A DNA stretch of 64,000 nucleotides from Pseudomonadales bacterium (GTDB lineage Bacteria; Pseudomonadota; Gammaproteobacteria; Pseudomonadales; Azotimanducaceae), in NCBI GenBank assembly GCA_019634925.1, contig JAHCAL010000001.1, positions 558,001 to 622,000 on the forward strand, given 5' to 3'. Within the stretch, counting starts at the first letter, position 1; each line of letters opens with the position of its first letter. The notes under the pieces are model-generated. The model did no database searches. It was not told the origin of the DNA and saw only the letters and a list, made by a program, of their open reading frames with translations. Below, one piece after another: positions 8,326-17,358 of this stretch. Both the position numbers and the translations under genes were made by a program.

Positions 8326-8991
8326 TCAGCGAGTGTCTTCTGGTGGGACGTAGACCCAGTTGCCTTGCTTGGTGAGGACGTCCGCCACCTCGGTGACCAT
8401 CTTGTCGATCAGGCGACGATTGGGATTCCTGACGTGTCCGTCAGCGATGATCGTGGCGAGACCGTGAAACGTCGCCCAGATTGTCATCGACATCGGGAAG
8501 TCATGAAAACTGTTCGTGGATGAGAACTTGCCTGCCATGCCATCGCGTGCATCGGCGATGCGGGAAACGCTGGACCGGAAGCACTCGTCCTCTGCGGCGA
8601 TGAGCTCTGGATAAGCATAGCGGTCCGAGAAGACGAAGCGGTGCATCAACTGGTGCAACGCCCGCTCCTCGATGGCGAAGGTGAGATAGATTCTGCCGCG
8701 AACGCGGATCCAGGAGTGGAGGTCGGTGGCCTTCCGCTCCTCTCGGCGATAGAGCTCCGTGATGTGGCGGAAGCCCAGCGCAGCGACGGCGGCCAGCAGC
8801 GCTTCCTTGCTCGGGAAGATATGGTAGACGGCCGGTGCGGAAACCCCCAGTTCACGGGCCACTCGGGCAAGCGTCAGTTCGTCGAGTGAACTTTCGTGCA
8901 GCACCTTGAGCGCCGCGTCGAGTACGTCTTCGCGGGATATGCCCTTGTGATAGGGCTCCTTGGCCTTGCCTCTGGGTGCGGACAGCGTCAT
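8326..8991 (-). CDS. TetR/AcrR family transcriptional regulator
   Basis: A 221-residue regulator. The N-terminal helix-turn-helix is clear: REDVLDAALKVLHESSLDELT, then LARVARELGVSAPAVYHIFPSK with the usual YxxFxxKxxL end (about residues 20-70). The C-terminal half is an all-helical ligand/dimer domain with a WHG-type pattern (IWATFHGLATIIADG). It is transcribed with the EthD gene. An inverted repeat at 9011-9025, just upstream of its start, is a plausible autoregulatory operator. Its inducer and other targets are unknown; it is one of two local candidates (with the Lrp protein) for control of the neighbouring catabolic operons. Confidence 0.88.
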   Translation of the reverse strand: MTLSAPRGKAKEPYHKGISREDVLDAALKVLHESSLDELTLARVARELGVSAPAVYHIFPSKEALLAAVAALGFRHITELYRREERKATDLHSWIRVRGRIYLTFAIEERALHQLMHRFVFSDRYAYPELIAAEDECFRSSVSRIADARDGMAGKFSSTNSFHDFPMSMTIWATFHGLATIIADGHVRNPNRRLIDKMVTEVADVLTKQGNWVYVPPEDTR

Positions 8992-9010
8992 GGCACCTGC
9001 TCATCCAGAT

Positions 9011-9025
9011 GAATTCGGGCAATTC
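9011..9025. promoter_or_regulatory. Inverted repeat upstream of the TetR gene
   Basis: GAATT and AATTC arms separated by CGGGC (15 bp in all), 20 bp upstream of the TetR start codon on the minus strand. Its size, symmetry and position fit an autoregulatory TetR operator, but the arms are short and no second copy was found in the window. Confidence 0.4.
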
Positions 9026-9113
9026 TAGCCCATGGCGACTGCACATGCATGACGCGTACTTCCAACGGGTCCGTTGCGTTGTGATCCACGCAGTGCCCGC
9101 CGCGTCACGCCCG

Positions 9114-9590
9114 TCACCTGATCGGCAGTTCGGTGCGGCGCATCACCGTGCGCAGCGCGAAGCTCGAGGTCACCCGGGCGACGCCGGGCAGGCGTGTGAG
9201 CGTCCGGCTGTGGATACGCTCGTAGTCGCGCGCATCCGCCACGACGATCCGGATGAGGTAGTCGAACGTCCCCGACATCAGGAAACACTCCATGACTTCG
9301 GGAACGTCGCGAATCGCGGCCTCGAACGCCTCGAGGTCGCGCTGCTGCTGGCTCGCGAGCGTGAGCTGCACGAACACGTCGTCCGGGTAGCCCGCCTCGC
9401 GCTGGTCCACGATGGCGACGTAGCCGGCGATCAGCCCGCACTGCTCGAGCCGACGCACCCTGCGCAGGCACGCGGATTCCGAGAGGCACACGCGCTCGGC
9501 CAGCACGTGATTGGGCAACTGCCCGTCGCGCTGCAGTTCGCGCAGGATTGCGCGGTCGATCCGGTCCAGAGCGCGGTTATCTTGCGTCAT
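9114..9590 (-). CDS. Lrp/AsnC family regulator, probably controls alanine dehydrogenase
   Basis: A 158-residue Lrp-type protein: N-terminal helix-turn-helix (DRIDRAILRELQRDGQLPNHVLA, then RVCLSESACLRRVRRLE) and C-terminal RAM ligand domain (about 70-150, with MECFLMSGTFDYLIRIVVADARDYE). It is divergent from ald across 122 bp, the classical arrangement in which an Lrp-family protein senses alanine or another amino acid and activates ald. A 7-bp-armed inverted repeat (9628-9648) in that gap is a candidate site. Little ribosome-site sequence precedes the ATG. Confidence 0.9.
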   Translation of the reverse strand: MTQDNRALDRIDRAILRELQRDGQLPNHVLAERVCLSESACLRRVRRLEQCGLIAGYVAIVDQREAGYPDDVFVQLTLASQQQRDLEAFEAAIRDVPEVMECFLMSGTFDYLIRIVVADARDYERIHSRTLTRLPGVARVTSSFALRTVMRRTELPIR

Positions 9591-9627
9591 CGCGCGATAC
9601 TCGGACGGAAACCGGCGTCACCGGGCC

Positions 9628-9648
9628 TTTGCGGCGCGAATCCGCAAA
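9628..9648. promoter_or_regulatory. Inverted repeat in the lrp-ald divergent region
   Basis: Perfect 7-bp arms TTTGCGG and CCGCAAA flank a 7-bp spacer (CGCGAAT), 65 bp before the ald start and 38 bp before the Lrp start. Position and symmetry fit a binding site for the divergent Lrp-type regulator, though Lrp sites are usually more AT-rich than this. Confidence 0.45.
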
Positions 9649-9712
9649 TCTCGGTCGTGTCGTGGCCGATAGGATGGTCTCGCTCGCACAACGGAAGGAT
9701 TCGGTCAGGATC

Positions 9713-10840
9713 ATGCGCATTGGTGTTCCCCGGGAGATCAAGGTCCATGAGTACCGCGTCGGCCTTACGCCCGCGGCCGTCGCGGAATTGACCGCGGCGG
9801 GACACGAAGTTGTCGTCGAACGGGGCGCGGGCGCCGGCATTGGCTTTGTTGACGAGGCATACGCGCGTTCCGGCGCCGTGCTCGGCGATGTCGGGGCCGC
9901 GTTTGCGGCCGACCTGATCGTCAAGGTCAAGGAACCGCAGCCATCCGAATACGGTCGGCTCCGCGCGGGTCAGGTGCTGTTCACCTATCTCCACCTGGCC
10001 GCCGACCGGCGCCTTGCCGAAGCCCTGCTCGAATCCGGCGTCACCGCGATTGCCTACGAGACCGTCACCGCGCCGGACGGCAGCCTGCCGCTGCTGCAGC
10101 CGATGAGCGAAATCGCGGGTCGACTGTCCATCCAGGCAGGCGCGACGGCGCTGCAGAAGGCCAACGGCGGCAGCGGCGTGCTCTTGGGTGGCGTCCCTGG
10201 CGTCGCGCCTGGACGGGTGGTCATCGTCGGTGGTGGCGTTGCAGGGACCAACGCGGCGCAGATGGCGGCTGGGCTGCACGCCGACGTCACGGTGCTGGAC
10301 CGCTCGCTGCCAAGGCTCCGCTGGCTCGACGAACACTTTCAGGGCCGGGTCAAGGTTCTGCTCGCCGACGCTGCGACGCTCGGTACGGCGGTCGCGTCCG
10401 CCGACCTGCTGGTAGGTGCGGTGCTGGTGCCTGGTGCTGCTGCGCCGCGCCTGGTGACGCGCGCGATGCTCGCTGCGATGGCGCCTGCAAGCGCGGCGGT
10501 CGACATTTCGATCGACCAGGGCGGCTGTTTCGAGACGAGCCGACCCACCACCCATGACGCGCCGACCTATGTCGATGAGGGCGTCGTCCACTACTGCGTG
10601 GCCAACATGCCTGGCGCGGTTGCGCGAACCGCCACGCTTGCGCTCTGCGGCGTGACGCTGCCGTTCGTCCGCAAACTGGCGGATGCGGGATGGCGCGCAG
10701 CCTTGGACGAGGATCCGCATTTCGGGCGCGGGCTCAACGTCCATGGTGGCAGGATCCATCACCCGGTGGTTGCGCGTTCGCTCGATCTCCCATCGTTCGA
10801 TTCCGTCGGTATGGATGCTTCCAACGCGGCTCTGAGCTGA
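9713..10840 (+). CDS. ald: Alanine dehydrogenase
   Basis: A 375-residue NAD-dependent L-alanine dehydrogenase (L-alanine + NAD+ + H2O to pyruvate + NH4+ + NADH). The N-terminal catalytic domain has MRIGVPREIKVHEYRVGLTP with the substrate Arg, VKVKEP with the catalytic Lys and TYLHLA with the catalytic His. The Rossmann domain opens with VVIVGGGVAGTNAA (about residue 168 on), and the C-terminal part has the family HYCVANMPGAVARTAT. Length is normal (about 370). The reading frame is open further upstream, but the protein family starts at this ATG. It regenerates pyruvate from alanine, a useful partner for the pyruvate-type omega-aminotransferase encoded at 19987. Confidence 0.95.
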   Translation: MRIGVPREIKVHEYRVGLTPAAVAELTAAGHEVVVERGAGAGIGFVDEAYARSGAVLGDVGAAFAADLIVKVKEPQPSEYGRLRAGQVLFTYLHLAADRRLAEALLESGVTAIAYETVTAPDGSLPLLQPMSEIAGRLSIQAGATALQKANGGSGVLLGGVPGVAPGRVVIVGGGVAGTNAAQMAAGLHADVTVLDRSLPRLRWLDEHFQGRVKVLLADAATLGTAVASADLLVGAVLVPGAAAPRLVTRAMLAAMAPASAAVDISIDQGGCFETSRPTTHDAPTYVDEGVVHYCVANMPGAVARTATLALCGVTLPFVRKLADAGWRAALDEDPHFGRGLNVHGGRIHHPVVARSLDLPSFDSVGMDASNAALS

Positions 10841-10852
10841 GCTGAAGTTGAC

Positions 10853-10882
10853 TTGCGTAATAATCCTAATGCCAATAAGATC
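10853..10882 (+). promoter_or_regulatory. Promoter of the TonB-receptor operon with 21-bp near-palindromic operator-like site
   Basis: TTGCGT (10853-10858), 17 bp, then TAAGAT (10876-10881) forms a sigma70-like promoter 46 bp before the receptor ATG. The spacer and -10 are covered by a near-palindrome at 10862-10882: arms AATCCTAAT and AATAAGATC around GCC. A near-identical element sits in the same register in the promoter at 27649-27669 that reads the opposite way, so one regulator probably controls both operons. Confidence 0.65.
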
Positions 10883-10928
10883 GGTTCGACTAGGGGCCTT
10901 TTTCAAACATCAGTGTTCGGGGGCTTAG

Positions 10929-13271
10929 ATGATCAGCAAGAAAGGTTCGATGTCCGGTCGGCGCGGTTCCGGCGCGGCGGCCGGTGGATGGAAGGGAAGC
11001 GCCTGCGCTGCGCTCCTGGTTGCGGTGGGTTCCGTGCAGGCGGCGGAAACCCGTATCGTCGAGGAGATCGTGGTCACCGCGCAGAAGCGCTCGGAATCCC
11101 TCCAGGAGGTTCCGGTCGCGGTCACGGCGCTGACCGAGCAGTCCTTGAAGGACATGGGCGCCGTCGCGTTCATGGACTACGCCAGGTTCCTGCCGTCGCT
11201 CTCGATGCTGACGCGCGGGGACGGCAATTCGACGATGCAGGTCCGCGGCATTTCCCCGCCGGGATTCGGCACCCAGGCGACCACTGCAGTCTATTTCGAT
11301 GAGACCCCGGTCGGCTCCCAGTTCGGCCAGCCCGACGTACCCGTGGTCGACATCGAGCGGGTCGAACTGCTGCGCGGACCGCAGGGCACGCTGTACGGCG
11401 AAGGCTCGATCGGCGGTACGCTCAGGATCATCAGCAACAAGCCCGACGTGGATGCCTTCACGCTCTCGGCTTCCGGCGAGGGTTCCCGCACGGCATCCGG
11501 TGACGTCAACTACGCCGGCTCCGGTGTGATCAACATTCCGATCACTGACAAGGTGGCCTTCCGCGCCTCCGCTTCCTACCGGGAGATGGGCGGCTGGATC
11601 GACAGCGCGGGGCGCCGGGTGGTGCCGCCCGAAGTGGCCGGGCGGTTTGCCCTGTCGAATCTCGACGATATCAATTCCCGGCGCATCTATGGCGGCCGGG
11701 CGGCGCTGCGGTTCCTGCCGACCGAGCGCCTGACCATCGACCTCGCGACCATGTACACCGTGATCGACAGCGACGACGTGGACGTCGACATCAACGTGGC
11801 GAGCAATCTGTCCCCGGGCTTCCAGCCGAACGTCACGCTGGCGGGCAAGTACAAGTCGGACTTCGCGGTGAAGAACTGGCGCGATGACGAGTTCATGGAC
11901 ACGAGCCTCACGATCATCTATGACCTCGACTGGGCCGAAATCACCTCGGCGACCGCGTTCTTCAAGCGCGACCTTGACGAGAACGCCGAGCAGCCGGGGT
12001 TTGCGTTCTTCGACGATGCCAACAGCTGGTCGATCTACCTGCAGAAGGACGAATACATCTCCCACGAGACACGCATCGCCTCGCAGTCGGACAGCAAGCT
12101 GCAGTGGATCGCCGGCGTGTTCTATCGCGATCGTGACGTGGAGGCCTTCAGCGACTTCTACACGACCTACATCTACGACATGGTCGGCGACGGGCTCTAC
12201 TTCGGGAATCCGATCCCGGCGCTGCCGAACCAGCTGCAGCTGCTCAGCATCTTCACGCTGCCCTCGGAGACGACGTTCGAGCACATCGCCGGATTCGGCT
12301 CGCTGACCTACAGCATCACCGAGCAGCTGGACGTGACGGTTGGCCTGCGCTACTTCAAGGAAAAGCAGACTTCCGACGCACAGTCCCGGATCATGAACTT
12401 CGCCGCCATCCCGGGCCTGGTCGAGGATGCCGTCGACAATGGCACACCGCTGGTGCCGATCTTCACGCCTGGTACGCGCAACAACTTCGATACCGACGAT
12501 GATGGCTACACGCCGCGGTTCAACGTGACCTATCGCGTCAGCGACGACTGGATGGTCTACGGCACCGTCGCCAAGGGTTTCCGTGCCGGCGGGGTCAACC
12601 GCAACCCGGCCACCAACCGTGTTACCGGCGAACCGCTCCCGGACCGCCAGGGCTTCGGGTCGGACAGCATCTGGAACTACGAGATCGGATCGAAGAACAC
12701 GCTGCTCGAGAACCGCCTGGTACTGAATACCGCCATCTACTTCATCGAGTGGGAGGACATCCAGGTTCCCGGCGTGATCGACGGAGTCCAGCAGCGCTGG
12801 GTGACGAACGCCGGCAAGGCGGAAAGCAAGGGCGCCGAGCTCGAGTTCGTCTCCAGCGTCACCGATCGGCTGTCATTGAGCGGTTCCGTGAGCTACACGG
12901 ACGCTGCGCTGTCGGAAGCGGCAATCGGCCAGCCGTCCGGTACGAAGCTGCCGCAGGTGGCGGACTGGAAGTATGCGCTGGCTGCTCAGTACGAGTTTCC
13001 GCTGCCGAATGGACTTTCGGCGCGGCTGCGCGCGGACTATTCGTTCATGGACGAACAGCCGCAGCTGCTGAGCCGGACCTCGCCGATGAACGACAGTTAC
13101 GAGCTGGTGAACCTGAAGGCCGTGATCCAGGACGAAGAGTGGACCGTCGAGCTGTTCGTGGACAATGCTACGAACGAATATGCGTCGCTCGGCATCGACT
13201 CTGGCTACCTCGGCAACTACCGCAACCGTCCGCGGACGGCCGGTCTGCGGGTCAGTGCCAACCTGCGCTGA
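10929..13271 (+). CDS. TonB-dependent outer-membrane receptor
   Basis: A 780-residue receptor. A basic N-terminus and signal peptide end near SVQA (residue 38). The TonB-box/energy-coupling segment EEIVVTAQKR (45-54) leads into the plug domain, with the conserved VELLRGPQGTLYGEGSIGGTLRIISNKP. The remainder is a 22-stranded-barrel-like region with repeated aromatic/Gly beta strands, ending RPRTAGLRVSANLR. It should bind and import a large or scarce substrate across the outer membrane. It opens the eight-gene operon 10929-22646; the next gene begins 28 bp downstream. The downstream peptidases suggest a peptide or amide rather than an iron chelate, which is inference. A GGGGGC ribosome site precedes the ATG. 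Confidence 0.93.
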   Translation: MISKKGSMSGRRGSGAAAGGWKGSACAALLVAVGSVQAAETRIVEEIVVTAQKRSESLQEVPVAVTALTEQSLKDMGAVAFMDYARFLPSLSMLTRGDGNSTMQVRGISPPGFGTQATTAVYFDETPVGSQFGQPDVPVVDIERVELLRGPQGTLYGEGSIGGTLRIISNKPDVDAFTLSASGEGSRTASGDVNYAGSGVINIPITDKVAFRASASYREMGGWIDSAGRRVVPPEVAGRFALSNLDDINSRRIYGGRAALRFLPTERLTIDLATMYTVIDSDDVDVDINVASNLSPGFQPNVTLAGKYKSDFAVKNWRDDEFMDTSLTIIYDLDWAEITSATAFFKRDLDENAEQPGFAFFDDANSWSIYLQKDEYISHETRIASQSDSKLQWIAGVFYRDRDVEAFSDFYTTYIYDMVGDGLYFGNPIPALPNQLQLLSIFTLPSETTFEHIAGFGSLTYSITEQLDVTVGLRYFKEKQTSDAQSRIMNFAAIPGLVEDAVDNGTPLVPIFTPGTRNNFDTDDDGYTPRFNVTYRVSDDWMVYGTVAKGFRAGGVNRNPATNRVTGEPLPDRQGFGSDSIWNYEIGSKNTLLENRLVLNTAIYFIEWEDIQVPGVIDGVQQRWVTNAGKAESKGAELEFVSSVTDRLSLSGSVSYTDAALSEAAIGQPSGTKLPQVADWKYALAAQYEFPLPNGLSARLRADYSFMDEQPQLLSRTSPMNDSYELVNLKAVIQDEEWTVELFVDNATNEYASLGIDSGYLGNYRNRPRTAGLRVSANLR

Positions 13272-13299
13272 TTCGCGCCGCGCACAGGACAGGACCGGC

Positions 13300-14700
13300 A
13301 TGAGTGAACGCGCGATAGATGCAGTCCTGTCCAGCCTCGGTCCGCTGACACCGGTGGCCGGCGAGTCGGTCAGCTGGCGTCTCGAGGACCGGATGGCGCA
13401 CTACGGTGTGCCGGGTGTGAGCATCGCCGTGATCGACCAGGGGGCCATCGCCTGGTCGATCGGTCGCGGTCACCTGGATGCGGCTCGCTCCTGGCAGGTC
13501 GATGCCGACACGGTCTTCCAGGCAGCATCGATGAGCAAGCCGGTCGCGGCGCTCGCGATGCTGCGGGAAGTCGAAGCAGGCGTTTTCGATCTCGATGCCC
13601 CCATCAATGACTACCTGTCGTCCTGGCAGGTCCCCGAGAACGAACTGACCCGTCGCGCCCCCGTCACCCTGCGGCGCATCCTGAGCCACACTGCGGGGCT
13701 GACCGTTTGGGGATTCGGCGGCTATGCCGAAGGTGAGCCGCTGCCGACCCTGCCGCAGGTACTGTCCGGTCTGCCGCCGGCGAACTCCCCGCCGGTGTTC
13801 GTCGACGTGCTGCCCGGAACGATCGAGCGGTATTCGGGTGGTGGCACCACCATCGCCCAGTTGGCGCTGCAGGAACACCACGATCGGCCCTATGCGGACA
13901 TCCTGGCGGAGCGGATACTCGGGCCGCTCGCCATGCACGACAGTACGTTTGCGCAGCCGTTGCCGGCCGCCTTCGCTTCCCGTGCCGCGCGCGGACATCA
14001 CTGGGGCGGCGCCACGGTGGCGGGACGCTGGCATACCTATCCCGAACAGGCGGCGGCGGGGCTCTGGACGACGAGCGGCGACTACGCGCGTTTTCTGGTC
14101 GGGCTGCAAGCGGCCTACCTGGGCCGCGCCGGCAGTCTCATCACCCGGGAGACCTGCGGCCAGCTTGCGACGATACCGCCCGGCGGGCGCAGCTTCGGCC
14201 TCGGGCCCAAGATCATCGGTCACGGCCGGGCGCGGCGCTTTCAGCATGGCGGGTCGAATGCAGGTTACATCTGTGGATCCAACGCTTTCCTCGACGGCAG
14301 CCGGGGCGTCGTCGTGCTGACCAACAGCGATTCCGGCGCCGGGCTCGCCGAAGAGATCATCCTGGCAGTCGCGCGCGTTTACCAATGGCCGGACTACGCG
14401 CGGGCACCCAGGGTGCGCCGGCGGCTCTCGGCGGATGAGGCTGCCCGCTACGCCGGCCGGTATGCCATGGCGGCCGGATCGCCTTATCCGATGCTCGAGA
14501 TCCGGGCTGACGGCGGCGAGCTGATCTACCAGCTGGGTACGATGGCCCCCCGGCCGGTCTACGCCGAAACCGCCACTCGGTTCTTCAGCCCGGAGAGCCT
14601 GTACGACACCGAGTTCAGCCTCGACGGACGCGGCACGGCGACTGCGATCGGTGTGCTCGACGGCGATCGCGTCATACTGAGCGGGACGCGGATGGAATAG
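13300..14700 (+). CDS. Class C beta-lactamase-family serine hydrolase (D-aminopeptidase/esterase type)
   Basis: A 466-residue penicillin-binding-fold serine hydrolase. The nucleophile motif SMSK lies in FQAASMSKPVAALAML (about residues 76-91), the second motif is Tyr-Ser-Gly (RYSGGGTT) in place of Tyr-x-Asn, and the third is HGG (FQHGGSNAGYICG). No signal peptide is seen, so it is predicted cytoplasmic. The longer N-terminal reading frame overlaps the receptor gene and is discarded; ATG 13300 has AGGA nine bases upstream. A C-terminal domain of about 100 residues with beta character follows, as in D-aminopeptidases and EstB-type esterases. It lies four bases before pepN. Expected to cleave a peptide, ester or lactam; the exact bond is unknown. 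Confidence 0.86.
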   Translation: MSERAIDAVLSSLGPLTPVAGESVSWRLEDRMAHYGVPGVSIAVIDQGAIAWSIGRGHLDAARSWQVDADTVFQAASMSKPVAALAMLREVEAGVFDLDAPINDYLSSWQVPENELTRRAPVTLRRILSHTAGLTVWGFGGYAEGEPLPTLPQVLSGLPPANSPPVFVDVLPGTIERYSGGGTTIAQLALQEHHDRPYADILAERILGPLAMHDSTFAQPLPAAFASRAARGHHWGGATVAGRWHTYPEQAAAGLWTTSGDYARFLVGLQAAYLGRAGSLITRETCGQLATIPPGGRSFGLGPKIIGHGRARRFQHGGSNAGYICGSNAFLDGSRGVVVLTNSDSGAGLAEEIILAVARVYQWPDYARAPRVRRRLSADEAARYAGRYAMAAGSPYPMLEIRADGGELIYQLGTMAPRPVYAETATRFFSPESLYDTEFSLDGRGTATAIGVLDGDRVILSGTRME

Positions 14701-14703
14701 GGT

Positions 14704-17358
14704 ATGGCGGGCGCAGGATTTCGCGAGATACGACTCGACGACTACCGGCCGCCGGCGTTCCTGGTGGACGACGTCGCGCTCGAGTTCGTGCTCGACCCCG
14801 AGCGTACGTGCGTGACTTCGCGCCTCAGGGTCCGGCGCGCAGCACATACCGATCCCACCGCACCACTGGTACTCGACGGCAACACGCTCGAACTCGAATC
14901 GATCCGGGTAGACGGAGAACTGCTCGGCAACAACCAGTACACCGAGCGCCCCGGAAAGCTGGAGATCGTGGTACCGGGCGCGGCCTGCGAAGTCGAGATC
15001 AGCACCGTGATCCGGCCGTCCGCAAATCACAGCGGCGAGGGCATGTTCGTCCTGAACGGACAGATCGCCACGCAGTGCGAAGCGGAAGGGTTTCGCCGCC
15101 TGACGTATTTCCCGGATCGCCCGGACGTGCTGGCGACCTATACCGTGCGCCTGGTCGCCGATCGCGCGCGCTATCCCGTACTGCTCTCGAACGGGCACCT
15201 GACGGCGAGCGGCTCGGGCGAAGACGGCACACACTGGGCGGTCTGGCACGACCCGCATCCGAAACCGTCGTACATCTTCGCCGTGATGGCGGGAGCCTGG
15301 GCGAAGCTCGAGGACACCTACGTGACCGGTTCCGGTCGACGCGTTGCCCTCGGAATCTTTGCCGACCCGCCGCTGATCGATCAGTGCCAGTTCGCCATGG
15401 GCGCGCTCAAGCGCGCGTTGCGGTGGGAAGAAGAGACCTTCGGTCTCGAGTATGACCTCGACTGCTATCACATCGTGGCACTGAGCGACTACATCGGCGC
15501 GATGGAGAACAAGGGACTGAATCTGTTCGACTCGCAGGGCATCGTCGCCGATCCGCAGACCACCACCGACGAAGACTACCTGCTGATCGAACGGATCCTG
15601 GCGCACGAGGTGTTCCACAACTGGACCGGCAACCGGGTGACCTGTCGGGACTGGTTTCAGCTCAGCATCAAGGAAGGTCTCACTCGGTTTCGCGACCAGC
15701 TGTTCGCGCAGGACATGGGGCTCCCGGACTACAAGCGCATCGACCAGGTCAAGGCGCTGCGCCGCAACCAGTTCCCGGAGGACGTCGGACCCGCGGCGCA
15801 TCCGGTGCAGCCGAAAGCCTATCTCGAGATCAAGAATTTCTATACCGCGACCATCTACGAAAAGGGTGCGGAAGTGGTCCGCATGCTGTTCCACCTGCTC
15901 GGACGCGAGACGTTCATTCGCGGGGTGCGGCACTACCTCGACACCAACGATTACCAGGCCGTGACCAAGGATGCGTTCCTGGCGTCCATGGAGGCCACCA
16001 GCGGATACGATCTCGGGCGATTCCGCACGTGGTACGACCAGGCCGGCCGGCCGGTCGTCGAGGCATCCGGGCGCTACGATGCCGCGCAGTCGGTTTACGA
16101 GTTGACGCTGACCCAGCGCAATGGGCTCGCGGACGTGCAGCCCTCGGCCGGCACGGTGCCGTATCCGATCCCTGTTGCGTTCGGCCTGGTGGGTCGCTCG
16201 GGTCGACCGGTTGCGGCGCAACTCGAGGGTACGCAGGCGCACGTCCTCGATTTCGACGGCGCGCAGCGCGTGTTCCGGCTGGAGAACATCGACGAACCGG
16301 TGGTTCCCTCGCTGTTCCGCGGATTCTCTGCGCCTGTGACCTACCAGAGCGGCCTCGCCCAGGCCGATCTCGCGCACCTGATGGTCTTCGATACCGATGC
16401 CTTTAACCGCTGGGACGCCGCGCAGCAGCTCGGTATCGCCGTGATCCGCGCCCTGGCCGCGGACTGGCGGGCGGGACGCCCGCTCGAGCTGCCCGAAGTC
16501 TATCGGCGTGCCTACGCCGCTGTCCTGGAGGACCGGAACCTCGATCGCGCGGTGCTGGGCGAGATACTCAGGATTCCCGACGAGCCGGCGCTCAGCGACG
16601 GATTGCCGCAGATCGACCTGGACGCGCACGTGGCGGCCCGTCGTTTCGTGTGTCAGAGCCTTGCGGCGGCATGTCGCGAAACTCTGCTTGCCGCTTATCA
16701 GAATGCCGTGCCGCAGGGGCCCTACGTACTCGATGCGCACGAAATCGGACGTCGCCGCTTCCGTAACTCCTGCCTCGAAATGCTCGTCCAGCTCGAGCAG
16801 GCAGAGGAACTGGAACTCGCCCTCCGGCAGGTGACGTCGGCCGACAACATGACCGACTGCTTCGAGGCCCTCGCCGTGCTCTGCCAGGTGGCCTGCCCGC
16901 AGCGTGAGGCGGCGCTTCGCTGGTTCTACGAGCGTTGGCGCGCCTATCCACGCGTCATCGACAAATGGTTCCTGGTCCAGGCGCTGTCCCGCACCGCTGA
17001 TGCGGTCGACCGGTTCGAGCAGCTCGACGCGCATCCGGACATGGATCCGATGAACGCGCCGCGTGCGTGGGCCTTCTATGGCAGCTTCTTCCGCCAGAAT
17101 CGTGTGGCGTTCCATGACCCGAGCGGGCGCGGCTACGACCTGCTGGTCAAGCGCCTCCTGTTCATCGACCGCTACAAGCCCGGCGCCTCGATGCGGCTGA
17201 TGCCACAGATCCTGCAGTGGCGGCGCTACGACCCGCCGCGCCAGGCGCTGATGAAGGCGGCGCTCGAACGGGTCGCGGCGCACGAAGGGATCTCGCGGGG
17301 ACTCTATGAGAACGTCTCGCGTGCGCTGGGTATCGCAACCGAGGTCGCGCCGACATGA
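14704..17358 (+). CDS. pepN: Aminopeptidase N (M1 family)
   Basis: An 884-residue zinc aminopeptidase of the bacterial PepN type (usual length 870-890). GAMEN substrate motif at 265-269, zinc site HEVFH (301-305) with the third ligand E324 in IKEGLT, preceded by the YFPDRPDVLATYTV segment. It removes N-terminal residues from peptides in the cytoplasm. It starts 4 bp after the previous stop and its last four bases overlap the next gene (ATGA), so the operon is tightly coupled. In most Gammaproteobacteria pepN stands alone as a housekeeping gene; its place inside a catabolic operon suggests a dedicated peptide-degrading copy, or capture of the housekeeping gene. Confidence 0.95.
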   Translation: MAGAGFREIRLDDYRPPAFLVDDVALEFVLDPERTCVTSRLRVRRAAHTDPTAPLVLDGNTLELESIRVDGELLGNNQYTERPGKLEIVVPGAACEVEISTVIRPSANHSGEGMFVLNGQIATQCEAEGFRRLTYFPDRPDVLATYTVRLVADRARYPVLLSNGHLTASGSGEDGTHWAVWHDPHPKPSYIFAVMAGAWAKLEDTYVTGSGRRVALGIFADPPLIDQCQFAMGALKRALRWEEETFGLEYDLDCYHIVALSDYIGAMENKGLNLFDSQGIVADPQTTTDEDYLLIERILAHEVFHNWTGNRVTCRDWFQLSIKEGLTRFRDQLFAQDMGLPDYKRIDQVKALRRNQFPEDVGPAAHPVQPKAYLEIKNFYTATIYEKGAEVVRMLFHLLGRETFIRGVRHYLDTNDYQAVTKDAFLASMEATSGYDLGRFRTWYDQAGRPVVEASGRYDAAQSVYELTLTQRNGLADVQPSAGTVPYPIPVAFGLVGRSGRPVAAQLEGTQAHVLDFDGAQRVFRLENIDEPVVPSLFRGFSAPVTYQSGLAQADLAHLMVFDTDAFNRWDAAQQLGIAVIRALAADWRAGRPLELPEVYRRAYAAVLEDRNLDRAVLGEILRIPDEPALSDGLPQIDLDAHVAARRFVCQSLAAACRETLLAAYQNAVPQGPYVLDAHEIGRRRFRNSCLEMLVQLEQAEELELALRQVTSADNMTDCFEALAVLCQVACPQREAALRWFYERWRAYPRVIDKWFLVQALSRTADAVDRFEQLDAHPDMDPMNAPRAWAFYGSFFRQNRVAFHDPSGRGYDLLVKRLLFIDRYKPGASMRLMPQILQWRRYDPPRQALMKAALERVAAHEGISRGLYENVSRALGIATEVAPT

